Origin: Clostridiales bacterium | GTDB taxonomy: Bacteria; Bacillota; Clostridia; Peptostreptococcales; Anaerovoracaceae | NCBI GenBank assembly: GCA_015243575.1 | Contig: CP042469.1 | Location: 744,001-808,000 of the forward strand | Direction: 5' to 3' | Length of the DNA: 64,000 nt | Part shown: one piece after another, positions 14,798 to 23,295 of the stretch | Layout: each line of letters starts with the position of its first letter | Position numbering within the stretch: the stretch's first letter is position 1 | Translations under genes and position numbers: made by a program | Notes under the pieces: generated by a model | Told to the model about the DNA's origin: nothing | Database searches by the model: none | Seen by the model: the letters and a program-made list of their open reading frames with translations, nothing else

Positions 14798-17700
14798 TAG
14801 ATTTCCTCCTGCAGCGCTAGCTTCTTCGCCTTTCGTTCCGCTTTTTTAGCAACCCGCTTCAGATGTTGATCATCCATGATGGAGTAGAATACCGGCACGA
14901 TAATCAGGGTGATGATCGTTGAGAAAATCAACCCGCCAATAACAGTGATTCCCATAGGTGCCTGTATTTCTGCTCCAGTTCCAACGCCAAAGGACAATGG
15001 AAGAAGACCAAGTGTCGTTGTCAGCATTGTCATTACGATAGGACGAATCCTGAATTTGCCTGCATTGACAATCGCTTCTTCTCTACTGGCATATACCAGC
15101 TTATTCTGGTTAATAAAGTCAATGAGCAGAATTGAGTTATTCACGACGATACCGCCTAACATGATAATTCCCAGGAAAGCGACCAGCGATAATGGTGTGC
15201 CGGTCAGGAACAGTGCCATGAATGCGCCTGTCAGAGCAAAGGGAATGGCCATCATGATGATGAACGGCTGCAAGAGCGATTCAAACTGGGAGGCCAGAAT
15301 CATATAGATGATCAGGATAGACAGCAATAAAGCGTAACCCAAACTTGTGAAGGATTCTGCCATTTCCTGTTGTTCTCCGCCTGTTTCTATAGAATATCCG
15401 GCAGGAAGCTGATAGTTCGCCAGTGCTTTTTCGATATCTTTCGAAATGGATTGCAAATCCCGACCGGAGATGTTTGATGATATGGTTACGGTTCGAATCT
15501 GATCCTGTCTGGTAATCTGGGATGGGGAGTTGTCGAAAGCAAACTCTGCGATTTCTCCCACGGTAACCAATTGTCCTGTAGGCGCCGGTATGACGATCTG
15601 CTTCAGATTCTCAACGGATTCTTTATACACGTCGTTGAGGGAAAGGATGATATCCGTTTCTTCTCCATTGGTCTTCAGTGTCGTGGCTGTTGCTCCATTC
15701 AGAGCGGATTCCAGGGACTTCGCCAGCTGATAGGACGTAATACCGTATTTTGCTGCATTATTTCTCTGCAGCATAACCCGAAGCTCAGGATTACCCTCGG
15801 TCATATCCGTCGAAACGTTGATTGTGCCCTTGATGCCTCGGATGACGTCAGCAATTTCGAGGGAAACGTTCTTAAGGGTTTCCAGATCATCTCCCTTTAG
15901 AACGATGGAAACTGGGCTCCCGTTACCGCCGGACATATTCATTGAGGAGGTTTCAGAAACGGTTAGCTTTGCTCCCACCAGAGTCTGTAGATCAAGAGTC
16001 GTTTGTCTTACAACGTCTGATGTGCTCCTTTTTCTGTCCTGCTTGTCGATGAGGTTGACGGTAACTGTGGCAGTATTTGCAGAACTCAGGCTGAACATGT
16101 TGCTGTTTCCTATTGCAACAGAGCAAATCTTTAGTTCTGGGATATTGGCTATCACATAGGACTCAATCTCACTGATAATTTTATCTGTATCTTCAAGAGA
16201 TGTTCCAAAAGGAACTTCTGCTGTAATGGTGAAACTGCCTTCATCGCTGGTGGGAAGGAGCTCTCCTCCTACAAAAGCTACAAGAACGGAGGAGGAAATC
16301 AGGATGATCAGAGCCCATACAACGATTTTCTTTCGATGGCGGAGGGAGTATCTCAGGAATTTGAGGTATTCCTCCGTCGTATAGTTCATTCCTCGTTCAA
16401 ACAAGGGCAGAAGCTTAAACTCGTATCTGCGTCCCAGAAGTTTTACATGGGTTCCCATATCTTTCGTATTCAATAATCTGGAGCATAGCATAGGAACGAC
16501 CGTCAGTGCTACCAGCAGGGAGCAGAGCAGTGCAAAGCCGATGGTATAAGAAAATTCCTTAAAGATAGAGGCCGCAATTCCTTGCACAAAGACGATGGGA
16601 AGAAATACTGCAATCTTTGTCATGGTTGCTGCAAATACAGGCATGGTAACTTCCTTTGTACCCGCAATGGAAGCTTCCATTGCAGACATGCCTTCATCTC
16701 TTCTTCGATAAATATTTTCCATGACGACGATGGAGTCATCAACCAGCATACCGATGGCAACCGCAAGGCCGCTGAGGGAAAGAACGTTCATCGTCAGACC
16801 AGTGAAATACATGATAATAAAGGTTGCAACGATGGACGTGGGTATGGAAATCGCGATAATCATTGTAGAAGCAACATTTCGCAGGAAAAGGAAACAGATG
16901 ATTACTGCGAGGATACAACCCATGATTGCCGTTTCGGCCACATTATAAATGGAATTTTTTATGTAGTCTGCCTGATCATAAGAGAAGGTAATCTCCAGAT
17001 CAGGGTGAGAAGCTCTCAGCTTTTCAACTGCATCATTTACCTGCCTTGATACAACGACTGTATTGGCGGTAGATTGTTTTGTGATGCTGATGCCGATGGC
17101 AGGGGATTCGTTAACACGGCCGATGGAGGTTTGATCTTTCAGCGTTTCCTCCACGGTGGCAACGTCTTGAAGATAGACCACTTCTCTTGTTGGAAGAACG
17201 AAGGGTACGTGCTTGATATCGTCAAGGGAGCGGAATTCGCCGATGGTTCTTACCACAAGCTCTTTAGAACCCTTTTTAACATCGCCGCTGGGCAGACTGA
17301 CATTCTCCGCTGCAAGCATACCGCTGATGTCGCTGAGGGTCATGCCGTAGCCGGAGAGTCGTTCCTGATCAAACTTCACGCTGATCTGCTTTTCCGTTCC
17401 GCCAAAGCTGCTGGCAGCAGCCACGCCTTCACTTCTTTCGAGTGCAGGGATGACATCATCATCAACAATGGTATTCAGCTTTTCCAGGGACATATCGCCC
17501 GAAACATAAAGCTGTGAAACAGGCATCATTGTGGGATCCATGGTTAGAATCATGGGTTTGGTCGCATTGTCAGGAAGATATTCAGAAATGATATCAACCT
17601 TTTCCCGCATGTTAAGGGAGGCGAAATTCATATCTGTTCCGTTTTCAAATTCGCATAAAACGATGGAGTTTCCTTCCATGGAATAAGAATAGATCGCCTT

Positions 17701-17931
17701 AATGTTTTCTACTGTTGCAATTTGCTGTTCCACAGGTTTTGTAACAAGATTCTCGATTTCTGTGGGGGCAGCATTGGGATATTGGATCATAACCATTGCA
17801 TAAGGCAGCTCCATTTTTGGATAAAGGTCAATGGGCAGCCTTGTAAAAGATACTGCGCCGAGTACAACAATAATGAGCATCAGCATAATTGTTGAAACAG
17901 GACGCATAATCGCTGTTTTGGAAAAATTCAT
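14797..17931 (-). CDS. RND-family efflux transporter (AcrB/MexB-like, HAE1 type)
   Basis: 1044 residues, normal RND length. The N terminus (AIMRPVSTIMLMLIIVVLGAV) is the first membrane helix, followed by a large extracytoplasmic loop and a block of helices around residues 335-500, then a second loop and helix block to about 1025. The proton-relay aspartate pair of helix 4 is present (GMLVDDSIVVMENI). The second half repeats the first, as expected. It works with the adaptor encoded just upstream. Substrates may be drugs, lipophilic compounds or lipids. No outer-membrane channel gene is present, which suits a monoderm where adaptor and pump act alone. AGGAGTGATAGC precedes the ATG. Confidence 0.92.
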   Translation of the reverse strand: MNFSKTAIMRPVSTIMLMLIIVVLGAVSFTRLPIDLYPKMELPYAMVMIQYPNAAPTEIENLVTKPVEQQIATVENIKAIYSYSMEGNSIVLCEFENGTDMNFASLNMREKVDIISEYLPDNATKPMILTMDPTMMPVSQLYVSGDMSLEKLNTIVDDDVIPALERSEGVAAASSFGGTEKQISVKFDQERLSGYGMTLSDISGMLAAENVSLPSGDVKKGSKELVVRTIGEFRSLDDIKHVPFVLPTREVVYLQDVATVEETLKDQTSIGRVNESPAIGISITKQSTANTVVVSRQVNDAVEKLRASHPDLEITFSYDQADYIKNSIYNVAETAIMGCILAVIICFLFLRNVASTMIIAISIPTSIVATFIIMYFTGLTMNVLSLSGLAVAIGMLVDDSIVVMENIYRRRDEGMSAMEASIAGTKEVTMPVFAATMTKIAVFLPIVFVQGIAASIFKEFSYTIGFALLCSLLVALTVVPMLCSRLLNTKDMGTHVKLLGRRYEFKLLPLFERGMNYTTEEYLKFLRYSLRHRKKIVVWALIILISSSVLVAFVGGELLPTSDEGSFTITAEVPFGTSLEDTDKIISEIESYVIANIPELKICSVAIGNSNMFSLSSANTATVTVNLIDKQDRKRSTSDVVRQTTLDLQTLVGAKLTVSETSSMNMSGGNGSPVSIVLKGDDLETLKNVSLEIADVIRGIKGTINVSTDMTEGNPELRVMLQRNNAAKYGITSYQLAKSLESALNGATATTLKTNGEETDIILSLNDVYKESVENLKQIVIPAPTGQLVTVGEIAEFAFDNSPSQITRQDQIRTVTISSNISGRDLQSISKDIEKALANYQLPAGYSIETGGEQQEMAESFTSLGYALLLSILIIYMILASQFESLLQPFIIMMAIPFALTGAFMALFLTGTPLSLVAFLGIIMLGGIVVNNSILLIDFINQNKLVYASREEAIVNAGKFRIRPIVMTMLTTTLGLLPLSFGVGTGAEIQAPMGITVIGGLIFSTIITLIIVPVFYSIMDDQHLKRVAKKAERKAKKLALQEEI

Positions 17932-17941
17932 GCTATCACTC

Positions 17942-19021
17942 CTACTCTATAATGTTGAACTCTGAGTTTTCTTCAAGATATTCCTGACCTTTAATAACAA
18001 TGGTATCACCGGCTTTTACTCCGCTTTTGATTTCGGCAAGATCCCCATTGTCCACGCCAAGAACTACATCTTTCAGTTTCACTTTGCCGTCTTCAATGAC
18101 GGCAACTACTGTTTTTCCTGACTTGATCAGGACAGCACTTGAAGGAAGGGCTATAACGTTCTCTGTTTTCTCGGAGGTGATGACTACCTCTGCAAACATG
18201 CCCGGCTTAATGGAAGTTGTTACATTATCCAGAGTGACTTTCATCGGATACGTAAGGGAACCGGCCGCCGGGGCAGGAGACAGTGCAGTGACTGTTCCTG
18301 TAAAAGGAGTGTCGGAAGCAGAGGATACAAGAACATCAACTTTATCTCCTACTTTGATTTTGTTAATAAGGGCCTCAGATAGACTGGTGTCAATTTCCAG
18401 TTTGTCTATGTTGGCGATTGTTACTGCAGGGGCAGCCTGAGAGGCGATTGCTCCGGCATTGACATTGATCGAAGTAATATATCCGTCGATGGGAGCTGTT
18501 ACAACGTAATTATTCATACTATCGCTTGCAAAGGTATACGCTTCTTTGGCTACAGTATACGTTGTTTTTGCCGCTTCGTACTGCTGCTGAGAAACTGCGC
18601 CTTCATTAAATAGCGTTTCCGTCCTGCTTAAATTAACGGATGCATCGTTAAGAGCTACTTTCGCCTGATTGTATGTAGTCGCAACTTGTGTTTTATCCAT
18701 ATCAAACAGAACAGTGCCTTTGGCAACCTTCTGTCCCAGCTCCACATAAACGTTTGTTACTTCTCCCATAGCTTTTGGAATCAATGCGACCTCTTCGACC
18801 GGTTCCAGTCTGCCGGTAAGAGGCGAGGTACTCTCTAACGTTGTGATTGCGGCAGTAGTTACTTTAATGTTGACCACATCACTGGTGACAGCCGTCTTAT
18901 CTTCCAGTTTGCTGGAGATAACACGAAAAGCGCCGATTGCAACAATTAGTATTACTACTGCTAAAACGAATTTTTTCTTTTTGCTCATACTTCTGAAGCT
19001 GTCAAATTTCTTTTTACTCAT
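17942..19021 (-). CDS. Membrane fusion (periplasmic adaptor) protein of the RND pump
   Basis: 359 residues from the chosen ATG at 19021, where GAAGGGGAAAG gives a good ribosome binding site; a longer in-frame start upstream would run through the operator and lacks one. One N-terminal membrane segment (about 15-33, KFVLAVVILIVAIGAFRV), then a barrel-sandwich half (LTGRLEPVEEVALIPK), a coiled-coil hairpin (NQAKVALNDASVNLSRTE ... QQQYEAAKTTY), the second lipoyl half (VVTAPIDGYITSINV) and beta-barrel (DKVDVLVSSASDTPFTG), in the HlyD/AcrA order. No lipobox. It is the first gene of the operon; the RND start lies 10 bases after its stop. Confidence 0.9.
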   Translation of the reverse strand: MSKKKFDSFRSMSKKKKFVLAVVILIVAIGAFRVISSKLEDKTAVTSDVVNIKVTTAAITTLESTSPLTGRLEPVEEVALIPKAMGEVTNVYVELGQKVAKGTVLFDMDKTQVATTYNQAKVALNDASVNLSRTETLFNEGAVSQQQYEAAKTTYTVAKEAYTFASDSMNNYVVTAPIDGYITSINVNAGAIASQAAPAVTIANIDKLEIDTSLSEALINKIKVGDKVDVLVSSASDTPFTGTVTALSPAPAAGSLTYPMKVTLDNVTTSIKPGMFAEVVITSEKTENVIALPSSAVLIKSGKTVVAVIEDGKVKLKDVVLGVDNGDLAEIKSGVKAGDTIVIKGQEYLEENSEFNIIE

Positions 19022-19056
19022 TTTCTTTCCCCTTCTGCTGATAAGATACACCGCTA

Positions 19057-19072
19057 CTGACCAACGGGTCAG
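19057..19072. promoter_or_regulatory. Operator O1 for the efflux-operon TetR regulator
   Basis: CTGACC-AACG-GGTCAG is a perfect 6+4+6 palindrome just downstream of the promoter's -10, covering the likely start site. Read on the minus strand it gives TGACCCGTTGGTCA, nearly the same as the second site at 19123-19136. Confidence 0.65.
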
Positions 19073-19085
19073 AAGCACAGTTATT

Positions 19086-19114
19086 ATATTAATAAAATAG
19101 GCAAATCATGTCAA
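19086..19114 (-). promoter_or_regulatory. Sigma-A promoter of the adaptor-RND-TetR operon
   Basis: On the minus strand consensus TTGACA (19114-19109) and TAATAT (19091-19086) are 17 bases apart. The expected start near 19079 leaves a leader of about 58 bases. Palindromic operators lie on each side. Confidence 0.8.
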
Positions 19115-19122
19115 TACAAATC

Positions 19123-19136
19123 CGACCCGTGAGTCA
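19123..19136. promoter_or_regulatory. Operator O2 for the efflux-operon TetR regulator
   Basis: CGACCCGTGAGTCA lies just upstream of the -35. It matches the reversed O1 sequence TGACCCGTTGGTCA at 11 of 14 positions, keeping the outer GAC/GTC half-sites. Confidence 0.5.
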
Positions 19137-19155
19137 AAAAAATTGCTGCTATAGT

Positions 19156-19183
19156 AATTTTTCGATTATTTAATCGAAAAATT
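19156..19183. repeat. Perfect 28-base palindrome
   Basis: AATTTTTCGATTA and its exact complement TAATCGAAAAATT are separated by only TT. It lies between the divergent efflux operon and nth, next to the tandem repeats. The symmetric A/T runs could allow transcription termination from either side, although no gene runs into it from the left. Confidence 0.8.
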
Positions 19184-19194
19184 TCTGCCGATAC

Positions 19195-19410
19195 GTTATA
19201 ATAAATGCGTATATGAAACAAAATCCTGTAGATTTTGCCCGCAGATGCATTTATTGTATCGGTGTGAAGCAAGCCGGAGCAGCGGCTTGCACTCATGATA
19301 TAATAAATACAAAATCTGAAACCAAAATCCGAAGATTTTGCCCGCAGATGCATTTATTGTATCGGTGTGAAGCAAGCCGGAGCAGCGGCTTGCACTCATG
19401 ATATAATAAA
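19195..19410. repeat. Tandem 103-base repeat, two good copies plus a remnant
   Basis: A 77-base block (19231-19307) recurs without change at 19334-19410, a spacing of 103 bases. Each copy is preceded by an AAAATC-loop-GATTTT hairpin and contains GCAAGCCG-gagcag-CGGCTTGC, a perfect 8-base stem, then ends TGATATAATAAA. A similar TTATAATAAATGCG before the first copy (19195-19208) looks like a decayed third unit. Open frames through this region simply translate the repeat. It looks like a mobile or amplified intergenic element. Confidence 0.85.
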
Positions 19411-19552
19411 GAGGGTTTATTAAAAATCAATTAGAATCTAATTAGGAAATCATTGGAATCCGATTGGAGTTTTATAAAGTTGTAATTCGACAGCATCGAT
19501 TGACAAAAACCGTATCTGGGAAGATATGAAATAGAAAGGACGGAAAGCTGGT
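19411..19552 (+). other. Intergenic stretch upstream of nth
   Basis: Holds two imperfect 20-base direct repeats of the form AATC-ATTGGAATCCGATTGG (about 19426-19470) and a TTGACA (19500-19505) with a weak -10 (GATATG) 17 bases later. No coding signal. Confidence 0.35.
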
Positions 19553-20302
19553 ATGGCTGTGTTATCAAAGAAAAAGGTATTGGAAGTGGTTGAAATTTTG
19601 GAAGGAATGTATCCCGAGGCAGACTGTGAGCTTACCTTCGGTTCTGTTTTTCAATTGCTTGTGGCGGTGGTCATGTCTGCACAGACAACGGATAAAAGTG
19701 TGAATCAGGTTACAAAGGTTCTATTTGAAAAATATCCGGATGCTCCGTCCATCGCTGCAATGGAGGAAACCAAGTTGCAAGAGATGATTAAACGGATTGG
19801 GATGTACCGTACGAAGGCGAAAAATGTTCTGCATCTTGCACGGATCCTGACAGAAGAATACGGCGGTGAGGTTCCGGGGGATTACGACAAGCTCATCGCG
19901 CTTCCCGGTGTAGGGCGAAAAACTGCCAACGTAGTTCTGGCCAACGGCTTTGGTGAGCAACGCATAGCTGTGGATACTCATGTATTCCGTGTATCAAATC
20001 GCATCGGTCTTGTGAAAGAGCCAGACGTACTGAAGACTGAGCTTTCTTTGATGAAAGTTTTGCCGGAGGACAAATGGACAAGGATGCATCATGCACTGAT
20101 CTGGCATGGCAGAAGGGTTTGTGACGCCAGGAAGCCCAGATGTCCGGAATGTCCGCTGAACTCCCTTTGCCTTCATTGGAAGAACGTGAATACAGTAATA
20201 AAAAGGAAGGAAGGCGTCGCTGCGAAAAAGGAAAGCAGTACAGCTGTGCAAAAGAGCCGCAAAGTTTTGGCACAGAAAGCAGCCAATGAGGAGAAAAAAT
20301 GA
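19553..20302 (+). CDS. nth: Endonuclease III (DNA glycosylase/AP lyase)
   Basis: 249 residues. Helix-hairpin-helix LPGVGRKTANVV at about 117-128 with catalytic Lys123, and catalytic Asp141 in AVDTHVFRV. The [4Fe-4S] cluster cysteines are 190, 197, 200 and 206, the canonical C-x6-C-x2-C-x5-C spacing. It removes oxidised pyrimidines from DNA and nicks the abasic site. The C-terminal tail after residue 210 is longer and more basic than usual (about 40 residues, Lys/Ala-rich), probably unstructured. The stop overlaps the next start (ATGA), coupling it to a QueG-like Fe-S protein. GAAAGGACGG precedes the ATG. Confidence 0.95.
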   Translation: MAVLSKKKVLEVVEILEGMYPEADCELTFGSVFQLLVAVVMSAQTTDKSVNQVTKVLFEKYPDAPSIAAMEETKLQEMIKRIGMYRTKAKNVLHLARILTEEYGGEVPGDYDKLIALPGVGRKTANVVLANGFGEQRIAVDTHVFRVSNRIGLVKEPDVLKTELSLMKVLPEDKWTRMHHALIWHGRRVCDARKPRCPECPLNSLCLHWKNVNTVIKRKEGVAAKKESSTAVQKSRKVLAQKAANEEKK

Positions 20303-21177
20303 AGGCGATGATCACTGGTGAAATTGAGGAATTCGTAAAAAAATATGAAATGATAGAGGGGATCACGACAAAATGGGGGAAGCCTTTGGTCGGTTTTGCT
20401 GATGCTAAGCATCCACTGATCATGGAACTGCCCGAAATCATCTCATCCGCTCATCAACTTCCGAAGGATGTTCTGCCCTGTGCTTCCATCGTTATTGCAT
20501 ATTTTGTACCGTTTACGCGTGAGATGAATCGAACGAACCAAGTTCAAAACGATATTGCGTCCAGGGAATGGGCTCTCGCGTATGAAGAGACCAATGGGAT
20601 GTTCCTCAAATTGAATGAGCATCTCATCGCTTCCTTGGCTGGAAAAGGGGTTCGTGCCGCGGTTTCACCGGAAACCCGCACCTTTGACAGGGAAACGCTC
20701 ATCAGCAATTGGTCCCATAGGCATATGGCAAGGGCTGCCGGGCTCGGTTCCTTCGGGCTGAACAATATGCTGATTACCAAGCAGGGCTGCTGCGGAAGAT
20801 TTCATTCACTTGTTACAAATCTTGATGTGGTGCCTGATTCACCAGATGCGCAGGAGTACTGTCTTTACAAGAAAAACGGAAGCTGCGGGATCTGCATCAA
20901 GCGTTGTCCTGCAGGGGCCCTATCAGTGGAAGGCTATGACCGAAAAAAGTGCTTTGCGGTGCTGCAAAAGAACGCGATGATTCATACTGGGCTTGGAGAT
21001 TCGTATGGCGAAGCACAAGGGGAACTTGAATCAGATGAACATACAGAAAGCATGGCGGTTCAGAAGTCGGAAGAAAATAAGCAGCTGGGGATGTCGACAG
21101 CAGAAACCAAGACAAAGGGTGGCAGTGATGTCTGCGGTAAATGCATCGCATTTGCTCCCTGTGCATTCTTTTGTTAA
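20299..21177 (+). CDS. Epoxyqueuosine reductase-like iron-sulfur protein
   Basis: 292 residues. The middle has the QueG-like flavin/cobalamin-region pattern (SNWSHRHMARAAGLGSFGLNNMLIT, cited in two parts: SNWSHRHMARAAG at about 140, LGSFGLNNMLIT next). Ferredoxin-like cysteines follow: CGICIKRCPAGAL (about 200), CF soon after, then a divergent CGKCIAFAPC at the very C terminus. True QueG is longer (about 380 residues with a HEAT-like tail); this shorter protein belongs to the related group often annotated as epoxyqueuosine reductase or 4Fe-4S protein. A queuosine role is therefore uncertain. A low-complexity Glu/Ser/Lys insert (about 235-275) separates the last cysteine motif. It is coupled to nth by a 4-base overlap. 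Confidence 0.7.
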   Translation: MKAMITGEIEEFVKKYEMIEGITTKWGKPLVGFADAKHPLIMELPEIISSAHQLPKDVLPCASIVIAYFVPFTREMNRTNQVQNDIASREWALAYEETNGMFLKLNEHLIASLAGKGVRAAVSPETRTFDRETLISNWSHRHMARAAGLGSFGLNNMLITKQGCCGRFHSLVTNLDVVPDSPDAQEYCLYKKNGSCGICIKRCPAGALSVEGYDRKKCFAVLQKNAMIHTGLGDSYGEAQGELESDEHTESMAVQKSEENKQLGMSTAETKTKGGSDVCGKCIAFAPCAFFC

Positions 21178-21186
21178 ATGAAAGAA

Positions 21187-21303
21187 ATGGAAATAACGGA
21201 ATCAAAGATTCCTATTTCCACATGACGCCTCAAGGGCGACGATAATCAAGGTGCTTACTTTGTTATTCCGTCAATATTGCTTTCAGCAATAATTCCTACA
21301 TAA
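21187..21303. other. Structured intergenic stretch
   Basis: Contains a compound hairpin (GGAAAT ... GGAATC-aaa-GATTCC ... ATTTCC, 21187-21218) and a small ATTGCT-ttc-AGCAAT hairpin near 21275. No reading frame or known RNA family recognised. Confidence 0.35.
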
Positions 21304-21304
21304 T

Positions 21305-21348
21305 AAAAAAGAGGTTCTCAACCGATTTTTCGAAAGGGAACCTTTTTT
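21305..21348. terminator. Bidirectional terminator
   Basis: AAAAAAGAGGTTC and GAACCTTTTTT (21305-21317 with 21338-21348) pair around a 20-base loop; T runs on both strands suit the convergent QueG-like and SEC-C genes. Confidence 0.75.
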
Positions 21349-21405
21349 ATATTCAATGAAAAATATTTCGTAGCTTTTTTGTAGCAATCCACAATTCGTT
21401 ATCGG

Positions 21406-21903
21406 CTAGTTGGCGCCGCAGCATTTTTTATATTTCTTTCCGCTGCCACAGGGACAGGGGTCATTTCTGCCAGGCTCCTTATCTTTGACTACGGTTTTGG
21501 ACTTTTTGTGGGTCTTTGTAATTTCCTGTCTTTCTTCTTCGGTGAGAATTTGTTCCCACTGGGGCAGGGTGTACAAGTAGTCGGCCTTTGCTTCCAGCAT
21601 ATTGAAGAATAACTTGTTGTAATCAATATCAAGCTCGATCTGAGATTCTTCATCAAAGCTCTTGAAATCCAGTTCCTGATTCAGACTTGAACTGATTCCA
21701 TCCAGAAAACCCATGAAAATCACAGGATCAGCTTCGTATTTTTCTGCAAGTTCCTGAAAGGAACCAGTAACTTTTTCTTTGTAATTTTCAAGAATCCCGC
21801 TATAGATTCTCTTCTCAGTAGAACTGTATTTTTCCCAGAACGCGCCAAAGGTTTCATCGGTCTGATGATCGATCAAGTCCTGCCACTGTTCAAATAAACT
21901 CAT
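21406..21903 (-). CDS. SEC-C zinc-motif protein
   Basis: 165 residues. The last 25 residues are a canonical SEC-C motif ([19 protein letters not shown]), the zinc-binding tail also found at the SecA C terminus. The preceding part is acidic and helical with no recognised enzyme motif. Free-standing SEC-C proteins are thought to bind ribosomes or the Sec machinery; that role is family-level inference. ATG with a GAGGAATT ribosome binding site. It is a single gene ended by the terminator shared with the convergent gene. Confidence 0.8.
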   Translation of the reverse strand: MSLFEQWQDLIDHQTDETFGAFWEKYSSTEKRIYSGILENYKEKVTGSFQELAEKYEADPVIFMGFLDGISSSLNQELDFKSFDEESQIELDIDYNKLFFNMLEAKADYLYTLPQWEQILTEEERQEITKTHKKSKTVVKDKEPGRNDPCPCGSGKKYKKCCGAN

Positions 21904-22005
21904 AAAAAAATTCCTCCATCTTATTTAATTTTTTCTTATGGTAACGATGTGCATCTCAGGGAGCTGCATTCAGAAGCGATCCACTAACTGCTGCATCGAA
22001 GAGCG

Positions 22006-23295
22006 CTACATCACGCGAATGATACTTTTTATTTCACTGGCAAACTGAGATTTTCCGATTTTATCCAGCGCTTCATCAAGACGGGCTCTGGTTACCTCGT
22101 GCAGAATAAAGACAAGAGGTACTTCTCTGCGCTCGTTCACTTCTCTCGACAGCTGGAGAACAGAATCCACACCGATGCCGCATGATCCGAAAGTTGTAGC
22201 GATACTGCCCAGCACTCCGGGAACATCTTTTGCCATCATGTTGACATAGTATTTGTTTTGACCTTCACCAACATAGCGGAGCATCTTTTTCGCTTTTGTT
22301 TCCGCATAGTGATCAAAGGCAGCGCCCTTTGCTATGGCTCTTGAAATTTCAATTACGTCTCCCATAACTGCACTTCCTGTAGGCAGGGGACCGGCTCCTT
22401 TTCCGTAAAACATCAGGTCATCTACCGCATTTCCGGTGACGAAGATGGCATTGAACTCATTGCTGACGGAAGCAAGGGGGTGGTCTTTGGGAACAAAAGC
22501 TGGCTGTACGTGTGCTTCCAGCTGATTGCCTACCTTCTTAGCGGTTGCCAGCAGCTTGATTTTATATCCAAACTGATCCGCAAGCTTGATATCCTCTTTT
22601 GAAATGTTGGAAATTCCAGCAGTAGGGATTTCCTGGGGTGCTACTCGGATTCCAAAAACCAGAGAGATCAGAATGGAAAGCTTGTTGGCTACATCGATGC
22701 CTTCAACGTCAGCAGTGGGATCCGCTTCCGCAAAGCCCTTTTCCTGCGCAACCTTGAGCACATCCGCATAATTCAGTCCATATTCTGTCATCTGGGTAAG
22801 AATATAGTTTGTAGTTCCATTTACGATACCCAGGATCTCTTCGAATTCGTTAGCAAGAAGATCTGAAGCAAGGGTATTCAAAATCGGAATACCACCGCCT
22901 ACGCTGGCTTCATAGCGAAACATCACCTGGTTTTCTTTTGCAGCATCCATGAATGCGTCATAATTGGCTGCTACTGCTGCTTTATTTGCCGTTACTACGT
23001 GCTTTTTATTCTGGAGAGCCTTCAGCATGAAGGTGCTGGCAGGTTCAATTCCCCCCAAAAGTTCGATGACAATATCAATGGAAGGATCCAGAAAGATATC
23101 GTCAGGGTTCTGCGTAAACTGCTGCGGAGTCACCGTAATGTCTCTTTTCCTATTTACGTCTTTTTCCAGTATCTTTGTGATTTCTATTGAAACGCCAGTG
23201 GTGGATTCAATCTGCCTTTTATTCATTTCCAGTGTTTTGTAGGTTCCGGTACCAATATTACCAAGCCCGAGAAGTCCGACTTTTATTGTTTTCAT
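22006..23295 (-). CDS. hom: Homoserine dehydrogenase
   Basis: 429 residues, the long form with C-terminal ACT domain. NAD(P)-binding GLLGLGNIGTGTYKTL at the N terminus; catalytic-domain hallmarks VTANKAAVA (about 100), GIVNGTTNYILTQM (about 168-181) and KGFAEADPTADVEGIDVA (about 200-217); then the ACT domain from about 350 (DVPGVLGSIATTFGSCGI). It reduces aspartate semialdehyde to homoserine, the branch to threonine and methionine, and the ACT domain is the usual site of threonine feedback. AGGAGGTAATTGT precedes the ATG. It is alone here (no thrB, thrC or asd adjacent) and has a structured 150-base leader. Confidence 0.95.
   Translation of the reverse strand: MKTIKVGLLGLGNIGTGTYKTLEMNKRQIESTTGVSIEITKILEKDVNRKRDITVTPQQFTQNPDDIFLDPSIDIVIELLGGIEPASTFMLKALQNKKHVVTANKAAVAANYDAFMDAAKENQVMFRYEASVGGGIPILNTLASDLLANEFEEILGIVNGTTNYILTQMTEYGLNYADVLKVAQEKGFAEADPTADVEGIDVANKLSILISLVFGIRVAPQEIPTAGISNISKEDIKLADQFGYKIKLLATAKKVGNQLEAHVQPAFVPKDHPLASVSNEFNAIFVTGNAVDDLMFYGKGAGPLPTGSAVMGDVIEISRAIAKGAAFDHYAETKAKKMLRYVGEGQNKYYVNMMAKDVPGVLGSIATTFGSCGIGVDSVLQLSREVNERREVPLVFILHEVTRARLDEALDKIGKSQFASEIKSIIRVM

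Noticed and set aside
17000-17520. Long antisense open frames inside the RND gene
   Set aside because: They lack ribosome binding sites and lie opposite a gene with unmistakable RND motifs; similar shadows occur opposite hydA, gap and topA.
19111-19401. Open frames of 60-80 codons on both strands across the 19.2-19.4 kb repeats
   Set aside because: They are the repeat read in different frames, have no ribosome binding sites and contain internal repeats of the same peptide.
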